From: Lachnospiraceae bacterium AM48-27BH
GTDB taxonomy: Bacteria > Bacillota > Clostridia > Lachnospirales > Lachnospiraceae
Direction: 5' to 3'
DNA: 54,130 nt
Assembly (NCBI GenBank): GCA_003478355.1
Contig: QUFC01000029.1
Location: forward strand, 1-54,130
This document shows positions 34,768 through 44,622 of this stretch, piece after piece. Position 1 is the stretch's first letter, and every line of letters starts with the position of its first letter. The position numbers and the translations under genes were made by a program. The notes under the pieces were generated by a model, which was given only the letters and a program-made list of their open reading frames with translations, was not told the origin of the DNA and made no database searches.

Positions 34768-35619
34768 ATGGACAAGGAAACATTAATCAGAATTGCCGAA
34801 GAACTTCACCAAGGAGCTTTCGACGCAAAAGCCTACTACCTGATCATGCAGCAGTATCGGAAGAACCAACATAATTATGCCGAAGAGATGAAGGTTTCGC
34901 CAGCATTCTACCATACAGTCTATGATGCCCTGATGAAAGCCTGTTTCATGGAGATTGCCAAACTGTATGATAGCTCGAATGGTGTCGTGTCCATTGGAAC
35001 CCTCCTTGCTAAATGCGAGGAAAACCAAGACCTTTTCCCAAAGTACAGAGAAACTTTGACGGTGGATCATGACGGAACAACCTTTTCCTACCCGGTCCCA
35101 TATCAGCACCAACTCAAGCCACAAGAGGAATACTTCTTTAAGGATCGGGTTGAGGCAGATAGAAAACTCTTTGCAGCGTTTGATATTCCTGATGCGGAGA
35201 ATGCTCCTGTTCGGGTGGATTTGACTTTCCCGGAATTTTTAGACCTATATCAGAAGCGGTTCAATGGGCTGAGCAAAAAGAGAGATAACATCCGAATGCA
35301 GAGGAACAAACTCTATGCCCACAACGATGAGCAGCGCATCGTGAACAGCGAGAAACTTCCGGACCGTTACCCTATTTCCTATCCGGACGTTCAGGAAATG
35401 ATAGACTTTGCGCTTGATTGTACGGGCTTGATTCTTGGTATTCTCACTGATGTAAACCACGTAACTCAATACTCAAATATAGATGACTGGGAAGGTACAC
35501 TCATGCTGGCACGTCTGGGTTTGAAGTATCAGGAGTACGACTTCCAGCAAAGTGAAAAAGCCTTTGAAGCAGAAATGCAGAGGCAGTTAGGGGGAAATGA
35601 TAATGGCGAACTTCAATGA
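34768..35619 (+). CDS. HEPN/AbiU2-like protein
   Basis: A 283-residue helical protein with a HEPN-type RX5H motif in QRNKLYAHNDE (Arg-Asn-Lys-Leu-Tyr-Ala-His), as in AbiU2-like abortive-infection proteins, and a KLYDSSNGVVSIGTLL segment. HEPN proteins are often ribonucleases. Start 34768 (or 34762) follows GGGAGGG. It lies inside the type I operon between the hsdS locus and hsdR, overlapping hsdR by 17 bases, so it should be co-expressed. Confidence 0.75.
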   Translation: MDKETLIRIAEELHQGAFDAKAYYLIMQQYRKNQHNYAEEMKVSPAFYHTVYDALMKACFMEIAKLYDSSNGVVSIGTLLAKCEENQDLFPKYRETLTVDHDGTTFSYPVPYQHQLKPQEEYFFKDRVEADRKLFAAFDIPDAENAPVRVDLTFPEFLDLYQKRFNGLSKKRDNIRMQRNKLYAHNDEQRIVNSEKLPDRYPISYPDVQEMIDFALDCTGLILGILTDVNHVTQYSNIDDWEGTLMLARLGLKYQEYDFQQSEKAFEAEMQRQLGGNDNGELQ

Positions 35620-38600
35620 GCATTCTCTTGAAATGTCCATCATGGATTTGTTTCAAGATGAAGGGTATATCTATTTGAATGGTGAGCAGATCCACCGTGA
35701 ACGCTCTGAGGTTCTGCTTATCGACGATCTGCGGAAATACCTCCTGAACAGGTATGCCTCAGAGGGACTTACCCCAAGCGAAGTTGATAGCATCATCCTT
35801 CGCCTGAGGTCTATTTCCGGTACGATCTACGAAGCAAACAAAGCAGTCTGCAAAATGATTTGTGACGGCTTCATCTTCAACCGTGAGGATCACACAAAGA
35901 AAGACCTTTACATTGAGCTGATTGACTTTGATGAGCCAGAGAAAAACGTGTTCAAGATCGTCAATCAATTTGAAATTGAAGGCATCAACAACCAGCTACG
36001 CATACCGGACGGGATTGTCTTCATCAACGGCATTCCTGTTGTTGTGCTTGAGTTCAAGAGCGCAGTCAAAGAAAACACAACGATCATGGACGCCTATACT
36101 CAGCTTACCGTGCGTTATCGCCGTGATATTCCTGAACTCTTCAAGTATAACGCCTTCATCGTCATAAGCGATGGCGCAAATAATAAATACGGTTCCTTCT
36201 TCTCCCCGTATGACTTCTTCTATGCGTGGAGAAAGATTGAAGCTGACGATAAGGAATTGGACGGCATCAATTCCCTTGTAACTATGGTGAGCGGACTGTT
36301 CCGCAAAGAACGGCTTTTGGCAGTCATCAAGGATTTTGTTTATTTCCCTGATAGCTCGGACAAAGACCTCAAAATCGTCTGCCGCTATCCTCAGTATTTT
36401 GCTGCGGTCAAGCTGTTTGAGAATATCAAGCACATCTCAGACCGGAGGGGGACGGCAAGGGCGGCACATACTTCGGCGCGACAGGCTGCGGAAAAAGCTA
36501 TACTATGCTCTTCCTCACAAGAATGCTTATGAAGAGTACCTTCTTCCATAGCCCTACAATCCTGATTATTACCGACCGAACGGATTTGGATGACCAGCTC
36601 TCAAAGCAGTTTGTAGCATCCAAGAAGTACATTGGTGACGAAACCGTTGTGAGCATTGATTCCCGCGAAAAGCTGCGTCAGGAACTTCAAGGCAGGACAA
36701 GCGGTGGGGTGTACATGACCACCATCCAAAAGTTCACCGAGGACTTGGAGCTTCTGACGGATAGAGCGAATGTGATCTGCATATCCGATGAAGCACACCG
36801 TAGTCAGATAAACCTCGATCAGAAAGTCAAGGTCACTGCCGAAGGTGTAGAGCGAAGCTATGGATTCGCAAAGTACCTACACGATTCTCTCCCCAATGCT
36901 ACCTATGTCGGTTTCACCGGCACGCCCGTAGATGGCACGATTGAAGTCTTCGGTCCGGTTGTCGATGCCTACACAATGACAGAGGCGGTCAAAGACGGTA
37001 TCACAGTCAACCTTGTCTACGACGGACGCGCTGCACGGGTCACTCTTGATCAGGCAAAGGTTCGGGAAATTGAAGATTATTATGACCGCTGTGCTGTTGA
37101 AGGCGCAAATGAGCATCAGATTGAGGAAAGCCAGAAGGCGGTTGCTCATATTGATGCGATCATCGGTGATCCTGACCGACTTCACGCAGTTGCGGAGGAC
37201 TTCATTAACCACTATGAGACCCGCGTTGCCGAAGGAGCTACCGTTGCAGGAAAAGCAATGTTTGTCTGCTCTAATCGCAAGATTGCATACGCTTTTTATC
37301 AGATTATAGTTGGAATGAGACCGGAATGGGCAGAGAAAAAGGTTTGCCCTGACGGGGTTCAACTGACGGAAAAAGAGAAAAAGGAACTCAAGCCCATCGA
37401 GAAGATCAAGCTCATCATGACGCGAAATAAAGACGATGAGCCTGAGCTTTATGAAATGCTGGGAACGAAAGATGATCGCAAGGAGTTTGACCGTCAGTTT
37501 AAGAACGTTAAATCAAACTTCAAAATTGCCATCGTTGTTGATATGTGGCTTACCGGCTTCGACGTACCGGCACTCGACACAATCTACATCGACAAGCCCA
37601 TCCAGCAGCACAGCCTTATCCAGACGATTTCCCGCGTCAACCGCGTCTATACCGGCAAGGACAAGGGCTTGATCGTGGACTACATCGGCATTAAGAAAAA
37701 CATGAATCTCGCCCTCAAGAAATACACCAACTTTGAGAGCGATGAGTTTGAAGGCGTCGAGCAGTCTATCACGATTGTTAAAGACCAGCTCGATGTCTTG
37801 GCTCAGATGTTCCACAACTTCAATAGCACGGATTACTTCAACGGCTCACCGAAAGAGCAGCTTGCTTGCCTCAATCGGGCTGTTGAGTATGTACAGCTCA
37901 CGGAAGATTTGGAAACTCGCTTTATGGCGGCAGTCAAACGCATGAAACAAGCGTTCAACCTATGCAGTTCAAGTGAGGCTATCTCTGATAAAGAAAAGGA
38001 CTATCTGCACTTCTACTGTGCTGTGCGCTCTATTCTTTTCAAACTCACAAAGGGTGATGCCCCTGACATTTCACAAATGAATGCCCGTGTCCGTGAACTT
38101 CTTGAAGGTGCAATTCAATCTGATGGTATAGAGGAACTGTTTGAGACGGGAAAGCACATCTCTGTTGATATTTTCAGTGACGAGTATCTGGATAAGATCA
38201 ATGCAATCCAACTTCCAAACACAAAGATAAAGGTGTTGCAGAGGCTTCTTTCTCAAGCGATTGATGAGTATAAAAAAGTCAACCGCATTATGGGCATGGA
38301 GTTCTCGGACCGTCTCAAGCGGGTTGTTGATGAGTACAACAATCGCCGTCGTGATGAGGCTTTTGCTAATGAAGTTCTTGACGATGTGGCGGAGCAGCTT
38401 GCGAAGCTCCTTGAAGAACTCAAAAAGGAAAAAGACTCCTTCAAGGGCATGGGAATTGACTACGAGGAAAAAGCCTTTTATGACATTCTCAAGGCGGTTG
38501 CCAAGAAGTATGAGTTCGAGTACCCGGACGATAAGATGATTGAATTGTCAAAGCGGATTAAGATTATTGTCGATGACAAAGCTAAATACACCGACTGGTC

Positions 38601-38742
38601 TACCCGTGATGACATTAAGGCAAATCTGCAAGTTGACCTCATACTGCTACTGGATGAATTTGACTATCCCCCCGTAACCATTGATGATGTCTACAAGGAG
38701 GTTCTGGAACAAGCTGAAAACTTCAAAAAGTACGCTCAATAA
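35603..38742 (+). pseudogene. hsdR: Type I restriction subunit, frameshifted
   Basis: The N-terminal part has the nuclease motif IPDGIVFINGIPVVVLEFKSA (split here as Asp, then ExK). The frame is lost near 36437-36441. In the other frame the helicase motor resumes with RPEGDGKGG, Walker A GATGCGKS, DEAH (ICISDEAHRSQ) and the helicase C-terminal part (TISRVNR). Restoring one base yields 1046 residues, a normal HsdR length. If the deletion is real, restriction is off and only methylation remains. Confidence 0.9.
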
Positions 38743-38769
38743 CCCACGTTCCATCGAAAGGAGTAGATC

Positions 38770-40161
38770 ATGGGCAATTCAGTCATGTTGAATGGTATCG
38801 AATATGCCGGAGAACAGATTGCCTACAAAGACAGCACCTACGAGATTGTATCGAAGGTTGCCTACCTGATCGGCGTCCCGCTCCGTATTTTTCAAAATGA
38901 ACACGAGCCGCCAAAGATAGAGATATACAACCGGCTTGAACAGGATAAAAATGCCCGCATCATTCGTAATCTATGTATCATCCGCACCGCCATTGAGCGC
39001 AACTACCGGAAAATAAATGACATCATGCGAATGGAGTATCGAGGGCTGCTTTCAATGCCAGAGATCATCCCGGCTTCCAGTATGCAGCAACTTTCAAATG
39101 ACGGAATCAACTTTATCAAAAAGGCGAGTACAAAGCTCTGCCACCACATTATCGAGATCAACCGGCTGATTTCAGACCGCATTAACAACTGCAAAAGCCT
39201 CTTCCCAATCTGGATTAACTGGGCGTACATAAAAGAGCTGTTCATCATGCCAAACGGCTTGACAGAGGACGGAACGAAAGATGCTGCGGACATCTATTAC
39301 GCAAGTCTCTCCTACTACCCCTATCAAATGTATATCAACTGGGTACCGATGGACGAGGGTAATGTCCTCTATAATGATAAGAAGTTTGCTACCCTGCTTT
39401 ATCAATGGCATTGCGACGCCTTCACAGAATACAGCAAAGTCTCCGATGCAGGGGCTTTTGTAAAAAACAATATCTACGACTTCATAGATGACAGTGAGAA
39501 AACCGTATTGGTAGTGGACTGCGAAAACTCCGACCCGTACAAGCTGTGCGCCACGCTCAAAAATCTTGATTATGAGGTCATGCAGAAGATTACGGCGATC
39601 ATTCTCTTTGATGACGTACATACCGCTACGGCATGGCGGATTCTTGAAAACTACACCCGCATTCCCGTTGAGCATATCATGATTGAGCGGATCAAGCAGA
39701 ACAAATCACTGGTAGACATCAAGCTCACCGCAAGAGCTTGTCAGGAGCATTACCAGAAACAAGTGGATTCCTTCGTCATCGTCTCAAGTGATTCCGACTA
39801 CTGGGGGCTGATCTCTTCCTTACCGGACGCCAGATTCCTTGTCATGATTGAGCGGGAAAAATGCGGACCGGATATGAAGGCAGCACTTGCAGAATCCGGG
39901 ATATTCTACTGCTATCTGGATGACTTCTACTCCGGCAACAGCGAGGACATCAAGAAAAACGCACTATTCAAGGAGATGTACCGCTGGATTGACAACTCCG
40001 TTCACCTGAACGTCAACGATATGTTTGACGCTGCTCTGCGAAACACGAGGATCGAAATGTCTCCCGCAGAGCGGCGGCAGTTCTATGAGAAGCACATCAG
40101 GCACATGATGCTGACCATCGACGAGAACGGAAACGTCAGCATTGAACTGAAACGCGGATAG
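38770..40161 (+). CDS. NYN-domain (PIN-like) nuclease protein
   Basis: A 463-residue protein. The C-terminal half (about 235-380) has a NYN/PIN-like acidic set: VLVVDCENSD, IILFDD, LVDIKLTARA and VIVSSDSDYWGLI. The N-terminal 230 residues are helical with no recognised domain. NYN proteins are usually ribonucleases. It follows hsdR by 27 bases and precedes the helicase by 29, so it is part of the operon. Its place in a type I locus is unusual. Confidence 0.8.
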   Translation: MGNSVMLNGIEYAGEQIAYKDSTYEIVSKVAYLIGVPLRIFQNEHEPPKIEIYNRLEQDKNARIIRNLCIIRTAIERNYRKINDIMRMEYRGLLSMPEIIPASSMQQLSNDGINFIKKASTKLCHHIIEINRLISDRINNCKSLFPIWINWAYIKELFIMPNGLTEDGTKDAADIYYASLSYYPYQMYINWVPMDEGNVLYNDKKFATLLYQWHCDAFTEYSKVSDAGAFVKNNIYDFIDDSEKTVLVVDCENSDPYKLCATLKNLDYEVMQKITAIILFDDVHTATAWRILENYTRIPVEHIMIERIKQNKSLVDIKLTARACQEHYQKQVDSFVIVSSDSDYWGLISSLPDARFLVMIEREKCGPDMKAALAESGIFYCYLDDFYSGNSEDIKKNALFKEMYRWIDNSVHLNVNDMFDAALRNTRIEMSPAERRQFYEKHIRHMMLTIDENGNVSIELKRG

Positions 40162-40190
40162 CATGGGTTTCTATTCCGGGAGGAATGTGG

Positions 40191-42239
40191 ATGGACAACA
40201 GATTCTATTTTGGATTCAATACATCGGAGGAACGGAAAAAGCGCAGAAAAGCAGAGCTGTACTCCATGAGTGAGCAAGTCAGCACCTTCTTTTGGGATGA
40301 AGCCCCGCAGCATGGTTTGGAAATGCGTGAGGGGCAGCAGGATATGTCCTTTGAGATTGTGGACGCCCTCATAAACGATCAGCATTTTGCGATTGAAGCT
40401 GGCGTGGGCATTGGAAAGTCCTTTGGCTATCTTGTGCCGGTGCTGCTGTACAGCAAACGCATGAACAAGCCGGTTATCATCGCAACCTCGACCATTGCGC
40501 TTCAAGAACAGCTCTGGCGCGATGTCCACGCGGTAATGCCCCTTCTTGGGCTGAACAGAGATGTCATCCTCGCAAAAGGACAGACCCATTATCTCTGCAA
40601 CAAACGCGCAGATGAGTATATGTGTGACCCGAAGGCTGACCCACCGGACGCGCTCAAAGAAGGAATCCAGCAGGGGTATGAGGAACGCAAGGATTTCCCG
40701 GAGGTTTTGCCGCAAGGCGTCTGGGACAAGGTAAATGTGCAGCGGTTCAGCATGAAGAATTGCGGCTCCTGTGAAAAGAAGTGCAAGTATTACAAGGTCC
40801 GCGCAGCATTAAAGTTTACGGATGGAGTGGTACTGTGCAATCAGGATTTTCTAACCCAGCATCTCATGAAGCTCCGGCGCGGTCAGGAAGGGCTGATTAA
40901 CGCCGCCGCTGATCTGCTTGTCGTGGACGAAGCGCACAACTTGGATGATAAAGTGCGTAGTGCCACAACGGAGCGTTTCGGACAGGGTATGCTCTTTGGA
41001 ATGATTAAGAGTGCATTCTATGAGCTGCGATCCTTTGACCAAAGCAGTGTGTCCGGTGAAAAGCGAGAGGCAGAGAGCGCAATCATCGCCTTCTATAACT
41101 GCCTGAAAGCACAAGTCCAAAAGCAGATCAACGAGGCAGATCAGGATATGCGCTACGCTGACCGCTTTTTCTTTGACCAAAGCGGTAGTGCGGTTGAGCT
41201 GCTTACTGAAATGAACGCCGCCATACATAACCTTTCGTCCAGCATTCAGATTTATTCCAGCATGGATTTCAGAAACAACCGTTCCTTTGCTGCCTCTGAT
41301 GATCTGGATGCCGTCAGCGAGTCCCTTTCCGAGCTTCTTGACCGAATAGATGATATGTTGATCTGGATTGAGCAGCACGGCAGCAACACGGAACTCGTCT
41401 ATTGCCCTAAAAACACAAAAGAAATTGTGAGCCGACTATATTTCAACGGGGACGAGCGAACAATTCTGACCTCTGCCACGCTGACGAACGCCACAAACGG
41501 TTCTCTGGAAGAACAGTATTCTTACTTTATCAGCAATACCGGCTTTCCCGCTGGTGATCGTGGCTGCTTATCCGAGCCAAAGCCTTCCCCATATCCATAC
41601 GATGAACACGCCATGATCTACTATTGCGACGATCTCCCGCACCCAACCAGAGAACATGAAGCCTTCATTGAAAAGGGCGTGGAGCGACTGCTTGAGATCC
41701 TGAGCATTTCCAATGGAAAGGCACTCGTGCTGTTTACGGCAAAGACCGACATGGAAGGGGTCTACTCCATTCTCAGTGAGAAAAATCTTCCGTACAAAAT
41801 CCTGATGCAGCAGCCGGGATCGTCGCAGGACAAGGTGCTGCTTGAGTTTAAGGAAGATACGAACTCCGTACTTCTGGGGACGGGTGCATATTGGGAAGGT
41901 ATCAGCATTGAAGGAAAAAGCCTTTCCAATGTCATCATTTTCCGGCTTCCGTTTCCTGTCCCCGATCAAATTATCGAGTATAAGTGTTCCGTCGCAAAGG
42001 ATGCCCTGATGGATGTCCGCGTTCCCGAAATGATTATCAAGCTCAAGCAAGGTATCGGGCGATTGATCCGCAATTTCACAGACACCGGCATTGTCTGCAT
42101 TATCGACCGAAGGCTGCGGGACGAGCCGCCGGAACGCTATCATGACATTACATGGGACTCCCTGCCTATCAAAAATCGGACAAGCAGTTTGGACGAACTG
42201 AGGAAGTTTTACGAAGGTCTGCCCTCAGCCAAGGAATGA
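40191..42239 (+). CDS. DinG/XPD-type helicase
   Basis: A 682-residue superfamily 2 helicase. Walker A in EAGVGIGKSFGYL (about residue 75), four cysteines including NCGSCEKKC that could hold an Fe-S cluster, DEAH in VVDEAHNLDD (about 246), and late motifs LLGTGAYWEGIS and GIGRLIR. DinG/XPD helicases unwind DNA with 5'-3' polarity. The start at 40191 has GGAGG seven bases upstream. It is co-directional with the type I genes and may belong to the same defence unit. Confidence 0.88.
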   Translation: MDNRFYFGFNTSEERKKRRKAELYSMSEQVSTFFWDEAPQHGLEMREGQQDMSFEIVDALINDQHFAIEAGVGIGKSFGYLVPVLLYSKRMNKPVIIATSTIALQEQLWRDVHAVMPLLGLNRDVILAKGQTHYLCNKRADEYMCDPKADPPDALKEGIQQGYEERKDFPEVLPQGVWDKVNVQRFSMKNCGSCEKKCKYYKVRAALKFTDGVVLCNQDFLTQHLMKLRRGQEGLINAAADLLVVDEAHNLDDKVRSATTERFGQGMLFGMIKSAFYELRSFDQSSVSGEKREAESAIIAFYNCLKAQVQKQINEADQDMRYADRFFFDQSGSAVELLTEMNAAIHNLSSSIQIYSSMDFRNNRSFAASDDLDAVSESLSELLDRIDDMLIWIEQHGSNTELVYCPKNTKEIVSRLYFNGDERTILTSATLTNATNGSLEEQYSYFISNTGFPAGDRGCLSEPKPSPYPYDEHAMIYYCDDLPHPTREHEAFIEKGVERLLEILSISNGKALVLFTAKTDMEGVYSILSEKNLPYKILMQQPGSSQDKVLLEFKEDTNSVLLGTGAYWEGISIEGKSLSNVIIFRLPFPVPDQIIEYKCSVAKDALMDVRVPEMIIKLKQGIGRLIRNFTDTGIVCIIDRRLRDEPPERYHDITWDSLPIKNRTSSLDELRKFYEGLPSAKE

Positions 42240-42314
42240 TGATACAAACGGCAGTCTCTTCGGAAACATAGAGCAGCCCCCCAAAAAACGACAATCAGAA
42301 AACGGAGGTGTATC

Positions 42315-42925
42315 ATGTTGTACAATGAAAATCTGCACGAAGAAGAACAACATCTGATCCAGCAGATTGCCGAGCAAACAGAGAGAGGAAAAATCGACTG
42401 GGAACTGACGGAGTATAATCCGCTGTCCTTTCTGAATGAGGACAAGATAGACAAAAACCCAGCAGTAATCTGTCAGTCCTTCTCCTTTGGGGCGATCATC
42501 GGCGGATCCCGTTACGAACTTGATGTCATGGAGAATATTGATGTGCCGTCCGGTATGGGAGACTACACCATAACCTTGACGCGGGATGAAACCGAGAATT
42601 ATCTTAAAATTGAGGATGCGCTTTCCTTTGACTGTGACCGCTATGAATGCACACCGGAGGAAGTCGCAGAGCGATTTGCGGACAGCCCCATTGTCCGTCT
42701 CTGCAACGCCATCATCCTGCCACGCTTGGGCAGGAGGATTTAGAAGAGGTCTTCACATGGGCAAGGTTTTTCAACGAGACTGGCATTTCTGCAAAGCTGA
42801 TGAATCATCCGCTGACCAAGCTCTGTGAAAAGCTGTTCGACGAACACCGTCTGATGGACTATCATCGCTGCGTCTTGGATGTGGACTATCGAAAGCTGCT
42901 CCTAAATGAACTGGCTCATAACTAA
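42315..42925 (+). pseudogene. Hypothetical protein, frameshifted
   Basis: Two frames join into one protein if one base is restored at about 42711-42714: the first ends FADSPIVRLCNAI, the second goes on HPATLGQEDLEEVFTWARFF to LLLNELAHN (203 residues). It is an acidic soluble protein of unknown family. It follows the helicase gene by 75 bases and is followed by a strong terminator, so it closes the defence operon. Confidence 0.7.
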
Positions 42926-42935
42926 GACACGGAAA

Positions 42936-42978
42936 AACGCCCCCGACACTGTGCCAGACGCACAGTGCCGGGGGCGTT
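42936..42978. terminator. Terminator closing the defence operon
   Basis: AACGCCCCCG and CGGGGGCGTT flank an inner CACTGTG/CACAGTG stem. The hairpin starts 11 bases after the stop of the frameshifted gene. Confidence 0.8.
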
Positions 42979-43201
42979 CCCGTTTCCAGCGATTTATTTT
43001 TCCCTCGGCAATGGACTGTCCATAATGTGACACTTTCCGTTTTGCGAAGCCGTGAAAATTCGATGTGTTCCGTGGAGATGTTCACTGGGCAGCATACGCC
43101 ATACACGTTTCCAATAATCACAGAGCAGTGCAATGTGTATTCGCTATCGGGAAATACTTCACGGTTTTCACAACGCTTGATTCAGAAGGGATTTTTTTGC
43201 C
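42979..43201 (-). other. Possible small decayed coding region
   Basis: On the minus strand an open frame without a good start reads KRCENREVFPDSEYTLHCSV then KTESVTLWTVHCRGKNK, which looks protein-like, before running into the terminator. A TTG at 43133 is the only start-like codon inside. It may be the remnant of a gene downstream of the SLOG gene. I assign no function. Confidence 0.3.
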
Positions 43202-43777
43202 TTATTCCCGCGTGACATCAAGGGAAGCCGGATTGATGACGATGATGGACTTGCCCTTTTTGTGGGCATATCTCACGGTATTCCCGGTACCGCTGGGGCA
43301 TCCATTCCATACTGCAAGAATATAATCGGCGTGATCTACCATGTACCGATTTCTCTTGTCCATGCAGTCCGGCGTGTACTCCCGTTGCAGCATGGTCTCT
43401 TTGTCACACTTTGCAGCGATATTGTAATACCTTTCCCGTGAAGCCACAGACCATTTGATCGCTTGTGTCTCACAGGGGATTGCGCTTTCCAGAGTAATGT
43501 GAGGGTATTTCGATTTCAAATCGAGTACAATTTCCGCAGCATACATATCAACGCCGAGAGCCATGCCGGTAATAAAATGCGTGACGCCCTCGTTCTCGAT
43601 GAGTGCTACAATCTGATCCCGCATAACAGACTTCAAAGAAGTACAACGCTTATCGGATTCATCAAAGCCGAACGGAAGACTCTGCGGTCTGTGACCGGTA
43701 AACGCACAAGTCTTGCCTTGAACAGATTGCTTTGCAGCTTTTTGAGCAGACTTTCTAAACTCAATAATGCGCGACAT
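43202..43777 (-). CDS. SLOG-family protein (YpsA/DUF1273-like)
   Basis: A 191-residue protein with the nucleotide-binding Rossmann-like SLOG signature CAFTGHRPQSLPFGFDE, ITGMALGVDMYAAEIVL and VWNGCPSGTGNTVRYA. SLOG proteins sense or produce nucleotide ligands and appear in several defence and stress systems. It is divergent from an XRE regulator. The start has AGAAAGGGGTG upstream. Confidence 0.88.
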   Translation of the reverse strand: MSRIIEFRKSAQKAAKQSVQGKTCAFTGHRPQSLPFGFDESDKRCTSLKSVMRDQIVALIENEGVTHFITGMALGVDMYAAEIVLDLKSKYPHITLESAIPCETQAIKWSVASRERYYNIAAKCDKETMLQREYTPDCMDKRNRYMVDHADYILAVWNGCPSGTGNTVRYAHKKGKSIIVINPASLDVTRE

Positions 43778-43863
43778 GACACCCCTTCTTTCACTCTTTT
43801 GGTAGGTAACTCCATTCTATCACCCTCATCACGGACAGTCAACGCATTGTCGTTAGTAAAATC

Positions 43864-43898
43864 AACGACGGCGTACCGTGGATAATGACACCGCCGTT
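43864..43898. promoter_or_regulatory. Candidate operator between SLOG and XRE genes
   Basis: AACGACGG (43864-43871) and CCGCCGTT (43891-43898), with GTACC/GGTAC arms nearby, form imperfect inverted repeats in the divergent intergenic region. Possible site for the XRE protein. Confidence 0.4.
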
Positions 43899-43928
43899 AG
43901 GTACACTAAATGCAAAGGTGGTGAGGCT

Positions 43929-44258
43929 ATGCGAGAGAAGAAGGACATCAATATTGAAATCGGCGGCAATATTCAAGTGGCAAGAGAACAGGCGGGCTAT
44001 ACGCAGGATACGCTCTCAGAAATGCTTGGCATGACGCCGAATCACCTGAGTGCTATTGAGCGTGGTGCTTCTGGTATCTCTCTTGAAGCCTTGCAGCGCC
44101 TTTGCCGTTTGCTCGGTGTCAGTGCGGACCGAATTATCTTTGGGACTGACGAGCCAGAAGCGGAAGCCCTTGCGCTTGCCAGACGTATTTCGGACATAAA
44201 GCCGGAATACCGGCAACAGGTTCAAGAACTGCTGTCCGCTATTTTGAATATGTCATAA
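43929..44258 (+). CDS. XRE-family transcriptional regulator
   Basis: A 109-residue regulator with helix-turn-helix QVAREQAGYTQDTLSEMLGM, then TPNHLSAIERG and LEALQRLCRLLGVSAD. Start ATG at 43929; the preceding AAGGTGGTGAGGC gives a fair ribosome site. It is divergent from the SLOG gene and followed by a strong terminator. It may control the antirestriction operon or the SLOG gene. Confidence 0.85.
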   Translation: MREKKDINIEIGGNIQVAREQAGYTQDTLSEMLGMTPNHLSAIERGASGISLEALQRLCRLLGVSADRIIFGTDEPEAEALALARRISDIKPEYRQQVQELLSAILNMS

Positions 44259-44261
44259 AAA

Positions 44262-44306
44262 AAGAGCCTCTGCCGACACCCAAACCGGGCATCGACAGAG
44301 GCTCTT
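44262..44306. terminator. Terminator after the XRE gene
   Basis: AAGAGCCTCTG and CAGAGGCTCTT form an 11-bp stem with inner CGA/TCG pairing. An A run precedes it, so it can also end leftward transcription. Confidence 0.8.
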
Positions 44307-44400
44307 GATTCGTTTTCCGGGCATTCAAACAAGTGCCGAAATCGACACTTATTTCCGCGCTAAAGAAGAAACTGCGCAGGGAATACAATCACTTAGCTGG

Positions 44401-44622
44401 TCAATTTGCGCCGCTCTGAGGCTTGCAATCACAGGCTTTTTCAACCCCTAATTGTCTACTCTGCGCCCCCTTCCGGGAGAAGTGCGGACAGGCGATGAGA
44501 TCCGCACGGAAGCTCTGCTTGCAGCTATGGACGCAGCGGACACAGAAGCGGTTATACTTCCGGCGTCCGCTATCCCCGATGAAGAATGACCACTCCTGCC
44601 GCCATTTCTGACTTCTGCTCAT
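44401..44622 (-). CDS. Cys-rich small mobile-element protein
   Basis: A 73-residue basic protein (KWRQEWSFFIGDSGRRKYNR; CVRCVHSCKQSFRADLIACP). Four or five cysteines suggest a small zinc fold. I have seen similar short proteins at the end of antirestriction operons of Firmicutes elements but know no function. Its start overlaps the stop of the ArdA fusion gene by four bases (ATGA). Confidence 0.7.
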   Translation of the reverse strand: MSRSQKWRQEWSFFIGDSGRRKYNRFCVRCVHSCKQSFRADLIACPHFSRKGAQSRQLGVEKACDCKPQSGAN

